Assembly (NCBI GenBank): GCA_035279785.1
Contig: DATEHC010000002.1
Location: 1-10,661 of the forward strand
From: 40CM-4-65-16 sp035279785
GTDB lineage: Bacteria; Chloroflexota; Dormibacteria; Dormibacterales; Dormibacteraceae
Reading direction: 5' to 3'
DNA: 10,661 nt
Below are positions 6,668 through 10,661 of this stretch, piece after piece (position 1 is the stretch's first letter; every line of letters begins with the position of its first letter). Made by a program: the position numbers and the translations under genes. The notes under the pieces are model-generated. The model saw only the letters and a program-made list of their open reading frames with translations. It made no database searches and was not told the origin of the DNA.

Positions 6668-6674
6668 CACTTCC

Positions 6675-8015
6675 GTGCCGGTGAACCGAAGCGAGGTGAT
6701 GGACAAGGTCGTTGCGCTGACCAAGCGCCGCGGCTTCATCTATCCGTCGAGCGAGATCTACGGCGGCCTGTCGGGCTTCTACGACTACGGGCCGTACGGC
6801 GTCTCGCTGAAGCGCGCCATTCGCGACCTGTGGTGGCGGCACGTGGTCGAGCTGCGCGACGACGTCGTCGGCCTGGAGTCGACCCTGATCATGCCCGAGG
6901 CGGTCTGGGAGGCTTCGGGCCACCTGTCGAACTTCGTCGATCCGCTGCGTCAGTGCCTGGGCAAGTGCAAGAAGCGCTGGCGCGCCGACCACGTGCTCGG
7001 CGAGAAGTGCCCCGAGTGCGGCGGACCGCTGGACGACGCGCGCATGTTCAACTTGATGTTCAAGACGCACGTCGGTCCGCTGGAGGACCGAGCGTCGGAG
7101 GTCTATCTCCGGCCCGAGACGGCGCAGGGGATGTTCGTCGATTTCAAGAACGTCATCTCGTCGACGCGCGTGCGCGTGCCGTTCGGGATCGCGCAGCAGG
7201 GCAAGGCGTTTCGCAACGAGATCACGCCCGGGAACTTCGTCTTTCGCGTGCGCGAGTTCGAGCTGATGGAGCTCGAGTATTTCGTCAAGCCGCAGCAGGA
7301 CGACGAGGCGTTCGACTACTGGCGCAACGAGCGCCTGCGGTGGTACACGGACGTCCTCGGGCTGTCACGTGAGCGCCTGCGTTTCTACGACCACCCTCGC
7401 GAGTCGCTCTCGCACTACTCGAAACAGACGACGGACATCGAGTACGAGTTCCCGTTCGGCTGGGGCGAGCTTGAGGGCATCGCGGACCGGACGGATTACG
7501 ACCTCGCGGTGCACCAGGAGAAGTCGAAGCAGGACCTGACCTATCTCGACCCCGAAACGAACGAGCGCTACCTACCGTGGGTGATCGAGCCGGCGGTCTC
7601 GCTGGAGCGGATCTTCATCACTCTTCTCGTGGACGCGTACGACGAGGACGTCGTGAACAACGAGCCGCGGGTCGTGCTGCGGCTGCACCCGAACGTGGCG
7701 CCGGTGCAGGTGGCGGTCGTGCCGCTGTCGAAGAAGGAAGAGCTGATCCGGGTGGCGCGCGACATCGTTTCCATGCTTCGGGGCCAGTTTCGGGTGGAGT
7801 ACGACCAGACCGGGGGGCATATCGGCCGGCGCTACCGCCGGCAAGACGAGATCGGGACGCCGTTCTGCATCACGGTCGACTTCGACACCCTAAACGACCA
7901 GGCGGTGACCATCCGGATGCGGGATTCAACCGAGCAGGAGCGCCGGCCCATCGATTCGCTTCAGAGCCGACTTCAGGAGCTCAACGTGACTACGCCGTCT
8001 GTTTTACAAAGCTGA
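6675..8015 (+). CDS. glyS: Glycyl-tRNA synthetase, single-chain (eukaryote/archaea-type) class II
   Basis: Charges tRNA-Gly with glycine in the cytosol. At 446 aa it is the homodimeric alpha2 type, not the glyQ+glyS tetrameric form. Recognisable parts: VVALTKRRGFIYPSSEIYGG near the N-terminus, GFYDYGPYGVSLKRA, ASGHLSNFVDP, a four-Cys zinc-ribbon-like insert (Cys94-x3-Cys98 and Cys112-x2-Cys115), RPETAQGMFVDF, motif 2 FRNEITPGNFVFRVREFE (from residue 179, with Arg180), and motif 3 EPAVSLERI (Ser309, Arg312), where most relatives have Gly in place of Ser309. The C-terminal anticodon-binding domain has VVPLSKKEE and GRRYRRQDEIGTPFCITVDF. GTG start at 6675 gives the expected N-terminus. The last 26 bp overlap the end of the convergent hydrolase gene. 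Confidence 0.95.
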   Translation: MPVNRSEVMDKVVALTKRRGFIYPSSEIYGGLSGFYDYGPYGVSLKRAIRDLWWRHVVELRDDVVGLESTLIMPEAVWEASGHLSNFVDPLRQCLGKCKKRWRADHVLGEKCPECGGPLDDARMFNLMFKTHVGPLEDRASEVYLRPETAQGMFVDFKNVISSTRVRVPFGIAQQGKAFRNEITPGNFVFRVREFELMELEYFVKPQQDDEAFDYWRNERLRWYTDVLGLSRERLRFYDHPRESLSHYSKQTTDIEYEFPFGWGELEGIADRTDYDLAVHQEKSKQDLTYLDPETNERYLPWVIEPAVSLERIFITLLVDAYDEDVVNNEPRVVLRLHPNVAPVQVAVVPLSKKEELIRVARDIVSMLRGQFRVEYDQTGGHIGRRYRRQDEIGTPFCITVDFDTLNDQAVTIRMRDSTEQERRPIDSLQSRLQELNVTTPSVLQS

Positions 8016-8931
8016 CCAGCGCGCCGAAGTAGCTCCTCTGGTCGTCGTACATGCACATGTGTGAGCCGTTTTTGCAGAGGTGGAAGCGAGCGCCGGGAAT
8101 CTTGTCGGCCATCATCTCCATGTGCGCCGGATCCATCGTGTCGTAGGTCGAGCCGATCACGAGCGTCGGCACTGTGATGCGGTGAAGGTCTGCGACCCGG
8201 TCCCAATCCGACAGGCGACCGCTCAAGCCCAGCTCGCTCGGCCCCTGCATCAGCGTGTACATCTTGTAGTTGATCTTGGCGAAGGCCCGGTTGACCGGAT
8301 CCGGCCACTCATCCAGCGGCATCCTCAACACGTGGTGGACGTAGTGGTGCCGCATGAGTAGCTCCATGAACCTCGGGTCGTCGATCTGGCCTGATGACTC
8401 GAGCTTCTCGATCTCCGCCAGCGCCGCCTGGTCCATTCCCGGCTTGAGCACCTTGTTCGCGTAGTCGTTGTAGAGCGGTGCGCTCGCCATCATGTTCGAG
8501 ATGACGAGCCCCTTCAGGTGGCGCTGATGCGCGAGCGCGTACTCGATGGCCAGGATGCCGCCCCATGAGTGGCCGACAAGGTAGAAGCTGTCCTGGTCCA
8601 GCCCCAACGCCTGCCTGACCTGCTCGACCTCATCGACAAAGCGATCCACCTGCCATAGATCGTCATCGTCGGGCTGATCGCTGTAGGCGGAGCCGAGCTG
8701 GTCGTAGTAGTGGTACTGGATCCCGGCATTCGGAAGGTATGCGTCGCACGCCTCCCAGTACTCATGGGTCGCGCCTGGCCCGCCGTGGAGCAGCAGGATC
8801 CTGGCGTTGGGGTTGTTGCCGGTTCGCTTGGTCCAGACCTTGAAACCGCCCTTGGGCGTCCGGATCGGGAGCATGGTGACGCCGCCGCTCAGGACGTCCG
8901 AGTAGCCGGAGTAGTCGAGGTAGGAGCTCAT
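7990..8931 (-). CDS. Proline iminopeptidase-family alpha/beta hydrolase (peptidase S33)
   Basis: A 313-aa cytosolic serine hydrolase; no signal peptide is seen. The family-defining features are present: HGGPG oxyanion region (49-53), YYDQLGSAYSDQP, nucleophile elbow GHSWGG with Ser122, acid Asp264 in the YDTMDP motif, and His291 in NGSHM. Between them lies the helical cap typical of proline iminopeptidases. Established: the family removes N-terminal proline from peptides, but members also act on other amides, esters and lactones, so the substrate is open. ATG start at 8931-8929 lies 4 bases after the R2lox stop, making it the last gene of the M20 - R2lox - hydrolase operon. No strong Shine-Dalgarno is seen, and translation may be coupled to R2lox. 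Its tail overlaps glyS by 26 bp, convergent. Confidence 0.9.
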   Translation of the reverse strand: MSSYLDYSGYSDVLSGGVTMLPIRTPKGGFKVWTKRTGNNPNARILLLHGGPGATHEYWEACDAYLPNAGIQYHYYDQLGSAYSDQPDDDDLWQVDRFVDEVEQVRQALGLDQDSFYLVGHSWGGILAIEYALAHQRHLKGLVISNMMASAPLYNDYANKVLKPGMDQAALAEIEKLESSGQIDDPRFMELLMRHHYVHHVLRMPLDEWPDPVNRAFAKINYKMYTLMQGPSELGLSGRLSDWDRVADLHRITVPTLVIGSTYDTMDPAHMEMMADKIPGARFHLCKNGSHMCMYDDQRSYFGALVSFVKQTA

Positions 8932-8935
8932 CCGG

Positions 8936-9853
8936 CTAGCCGACTTCGGCGAGCTCTTCTTCCCTCAGGTCCGCGATCGTCGCTTCGGCGATCTGCTGGA
9001 TCGACTTGCCGTGGTCGCGCTCGAGCACCTTCATCCGCTTGTCGAACTGCGTGCTCGCGTACTCGATGTACGTGTCCATGCGCTGGCCGAATGGGGCATC
9101 GCCCTCGTCGTAGCTGTCCCAGAACTCACTCACCACCGCGAGCGCCGGGACGAGCAATTCGTTCATTCGCGCGTTCATCACTTGCCATCCGTCCGGCGAT
9201 TGGTTGATCAGGCGATCCAGCAGAAAGACGCCATAGCGGATGTGGCGGCTCTCGTCTCGGGCGGTCAGCCGGACGCCGTCGAGTAGGCCGGGCAGCTTCT
9301 GATTCGCCTCGAGCGAATTGCGGAATCCGTGGTAGCCGGTCTCGGCCAGGACCCCTTCGATGATCATGTTGTATGTCACCGACGCGCGGATCTGCGCCTC
9401 GACCGAGCGGTCCGTCTTCAACGCGTTCAACGCACTGGGCAACTCGACGAAGAAGAGCTGCTTGTAGCTCGGCGTGAGGTAGTGCTCGAGGTCGGCTTTC
9501 GTGACGGCGACCTCGTCGAGCCATCGGCGAAAGAACTCGACGTGCTTGGCCTCCTCCCACAAAAACGAGGTGAGGAAGATCTCCTCCTCGATCCGTCCCT
9601 CCTCCGCGATTGCCATGATCAGCGGCAGCAGGTCGCTGGTCACACCCTCCTCGCCGGCCTGGAAAAGAGCGATGGTGCGGAGCAGGAAATCGCACTCCAC
9701 GTCGCTGAACGATGCCCAGTCGGCCCGGTCGCGCGAGAAATCGAGGTCCTGCGGGTCCCATGTCCCCAACTTCTTGGCCTTCTGGAAGAGGCGCATGGGC
9801 ACCGAGCTCCAGTCGAGCCCCTGGGCGGAGATGGTCGCGTAGCGCCCGGCCAC
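8936..9853 (-). CDS. R2-like ligand-binding oxidase (R2lox), ribonucleotide-reductase-R2-like ferritin fold
   Basis: A 305-aa helical-bundle protein. All six metal ligands of R2lox can be placed: Glu68, Glu101, His104, Glu166, Glu201, His204 (in GEEGVTS, WEEAKHVEFF, YNMIIEG, DESRHIRYG). Their positions run one behind those of the Geobacillus enzyme as I recall it. The pair that forms the unusual Val-Tyr ether crosslink is present as Val71 and Tyr161. Known: R2lox assembles a Mn/Fe cofactor, activates O2 and binds a long-chain fatty acid at the metal site; its natural reaction is unknown. The ligand layout and crosslink pair distinguish it from a true NrdB/NrdF, and no nrdA is nearby. GTG start at 9853-9851 gives a normal N-terminus (AGRYATISAQGLDW). 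It follows the M20 gene by 21 bases and precedes the S33 hydrolase by 4, so it is part of one operon. Confidence 0.93.
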   Translation of the reverse strand: MAGRYATISAQGLDWSSVPMRLFQKAKKLGTWDPQDLDFSRDRADWASFSDVECDFLLRTIALFQAGEEGVTSDLLPLIMAIAEEGRIEEEIFLTSFLWEEAKHVEFFRRWLDEVAVTKADLEHYLTPSYKQLFFVELPSALNALKTDRSVEAQIRASVTYNMIIEGVLAETGYHGFRNSLEANQKLPGLLDGVRLTARDESRHIRYGVFLLDRLINQSPDGWQVMNARMNELLVPALAVVSEFWDSYDEGDAPFGQRMDTYIEYASTQFDKRMKVLERDHGKSIQQIAEATIADLREEELAEVG

Positions 9854-9874
9854 GATGCGCTGGAGTCTAGCCCG

Positions 9875-10661
9875 TCAGCCGCAGACCGACTGGGCGGCCT
9901 TTGCGTAGACCGACACGCAGGTTTCGCTGGCCGCCAGGTCGACCCATTCCACGTCAGCGTGCTCGCCCTCGCCGGAGGGGCCGAACGCGGCTGTCGGGAT
10001 GCCTGCCGCGTTCATCAGCGCCATGTCCATCCAGTAGGCCACCCCGATCTGTTGCGGGTGACCGGCGGCCTCCGACATCGCTTTGACCAGCGGGTGGTCG
10101 GGTGGCACCTCTGACGGCGGGCGCTCGAGCGTGAGCTTCGCGCCCGGGACTTCGGCCAGGACCGCATCGGTCGTTTCGCCCGGGAGCGTCCGCCGCTCGA
10201 TCTTCACGACGCACCTATCCGGGTACGTCGACATCTCGACGCCGCCCTCGATCAGCGAAGCATGGATCGAGCCCGCCCCGAGGAGGGGATGGCGCCGCCC
10301 GATCCGCAAGGTGTTCGCCAGGTTCAGCACCCTGGTCAGAATGGGTCCCATCCGGGCGATCGCGTCGACGCCGATGTCGGCCCGCGACCCATGCGCCGTG
10401 ACGCCTGTCGTCTCGACCTCGAGCCACACGAATCCCTTGTGCGCGATGCAGAGCGCGAGTCCGGTGGGCTCTGCGCAGATCCCGAAGTCCGCCTGGAATT
10501 GCTTCAACACGGCGATGGTCCCGAGGGACGCGACCTCCTCGTCGGACACCGCGGTCACGATCACGTCTCCGCGCAGGCCGAGCCCGTAGATCTCGAGAAA
10601 GCAGCCGTGGATGCCGCGGTCCCTGCAGGGCATGGCCCACTGGCCGATCCCCTGATCGAGA
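9875..10661 (-). CDS. M20-family metallo-amidohydrolase (ArgE/DapE-like), 5' end cut off, possibly frameshifted
   Basis: The frame stays open to the right edge, so the N-terminus (with the first metal His) is missing; the visible part is 261 codons. M20 landmarks: VIVTAVSDEE (general base and metal Glu pair, codons 10540-10535), ICAEPTGL (third metal Glu), TAHGSRADIGVDAI (dimerisation/lid domain with its conserved His), and GEGEHADVEWVDL (C-terminal metal His). The family hydrolyses N-acyl amino acids, N-acetylornithine, succinyl-DAP and small peptides; substrate cannot be read from the sequence. Oddity: where GxGxxDM should carry the metal-bridging Asp, 32 residues before the Glu pair, the codon is GCC (Ala, 10636-10634). 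The next 11 residues do not look like M20, whereas the +1 frame there does. First visible gene of the operon, 21 bases before R2lox. Confidence 0.85.
   Translation of the reverse strand, partial: LDQGIGQWAMPCRDRGIHGCFLEIYGLGLRGDVIVTAVSDEEVASLGTIAVLKQFQADFGICAEPTGLALCIAHKGFVWLEVETTGVTAHGSRADIGVDAIARMGPILTRVLNLANTLRIGRRHPLLGAGSIHASLIEGGVEMSTYPDRCVVKIERRTLPGETTDAVLAEVPGAKLTLERPPSEVPPDHPLVKAMSEAAGHPQQIGVAYWMDMALMNAAGIPTAAFGPSGEGEHADVEWVDLAASETCVSVYAKAAQSVCG

Noticed and set aside
8936..9853. Annotation as ribonucleotide reductase beta subunit (NrdB/NrdF)
   Set aside because: The ligand spacing and the Val/Tyr crosslink pair fit R2lox, and no NrdA/NrdE gene is adjacent.
9864..9869. TAGACT on the minus strand as a promoter for R2lox
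   Set aside because: It lies in a 21-base gap inside an apparent operon, lacks a -35 box, and the 10-base gap to the start is long; mentioned only as supporting context in the leaderless finding.
9329..10114. Plus-strand open frame spanning the R2lox/M20 junction
   Set aside because: It crosses the boundary of two well-identified minus-strand genes and shows no domain-like pattern.

Overview
The window is high-GC bacterial chromosome (judged by eye, not counted) with tightly packed genes. Start codons are mostly not ATG: of the eight genes whose start is inside the window and reasonably placed besides the lipoprotein and the S33 hydrolase, none begins with ATG. The gene set and the protein flavour (single-chain eukaryote-type glycyl-tRNA synthetase, an AbiEi/DUF559-like gene, an R2lox oxidase, promoter-like TAnnnT boxes next to start codons) suggest a soil-type member of the Terrabacteria, such as Actinomycetota or a Chloroflexota/Dormibacterota-like lineage. 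That assignment is an inference and would need a marker-gene tree.

Layout. (1) 1-899, minus strand: 5' part of a secreted, probably lipid-anchored beta-propeller-like protein that runs off the left edge. (2) 961-5331, plus strand: a compact operon of housekeeping genes, glmU - prs - CNNM/CorC-type CBS membrane protein - recO, with gaps or overlaps of only a few bases. glmU and recO both appear to start with CTG. (3) 5332-5448: a short intergenic stretch with two copies of a 42-bp-period direct repeat plus a third small inverted repeat. (4) 5449-6647, plus strand: a DUF559/AbiEi-type protein and a small two-helix membrane protein. (5) 6675-8015, plus strand: glycyl-tRNA synthetase, with its own promoter-like box. 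(6) 7990-10661, minus strand: a three-gene operon read from right to left, M20 amidohydrolase (5' end cut off by the window) - R2-like ligand-binding oxidase (R2lox) - proline-iminopeptidase-type alpha/beta hydrolase. Its last gene overlaps the 3' end of glyS tail to tail by 26 bp.

How the genes fit together. GlmU makes UDP-GlcNAc for the cell wall and Prs makes PRPP for nucleotides; this pair is often linked in bacteria. The CNNM-like protein and RecO are co-transcribed passengers in membrane ion handling and recombination repair. The minus-strand cluster is the least ordinary part. R2lox is a Mn/Fe oxidase of unknown physiological substrate, and here it sits between two hydrolases that act on amide or peptide bonds, which suggests a small oxidation-plus-hydrolysis pathway. 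The M20 gene has an apparent defect at its metal-bridging Asp and what look like two compensating frameshifts, which may be sequencing error or decay.
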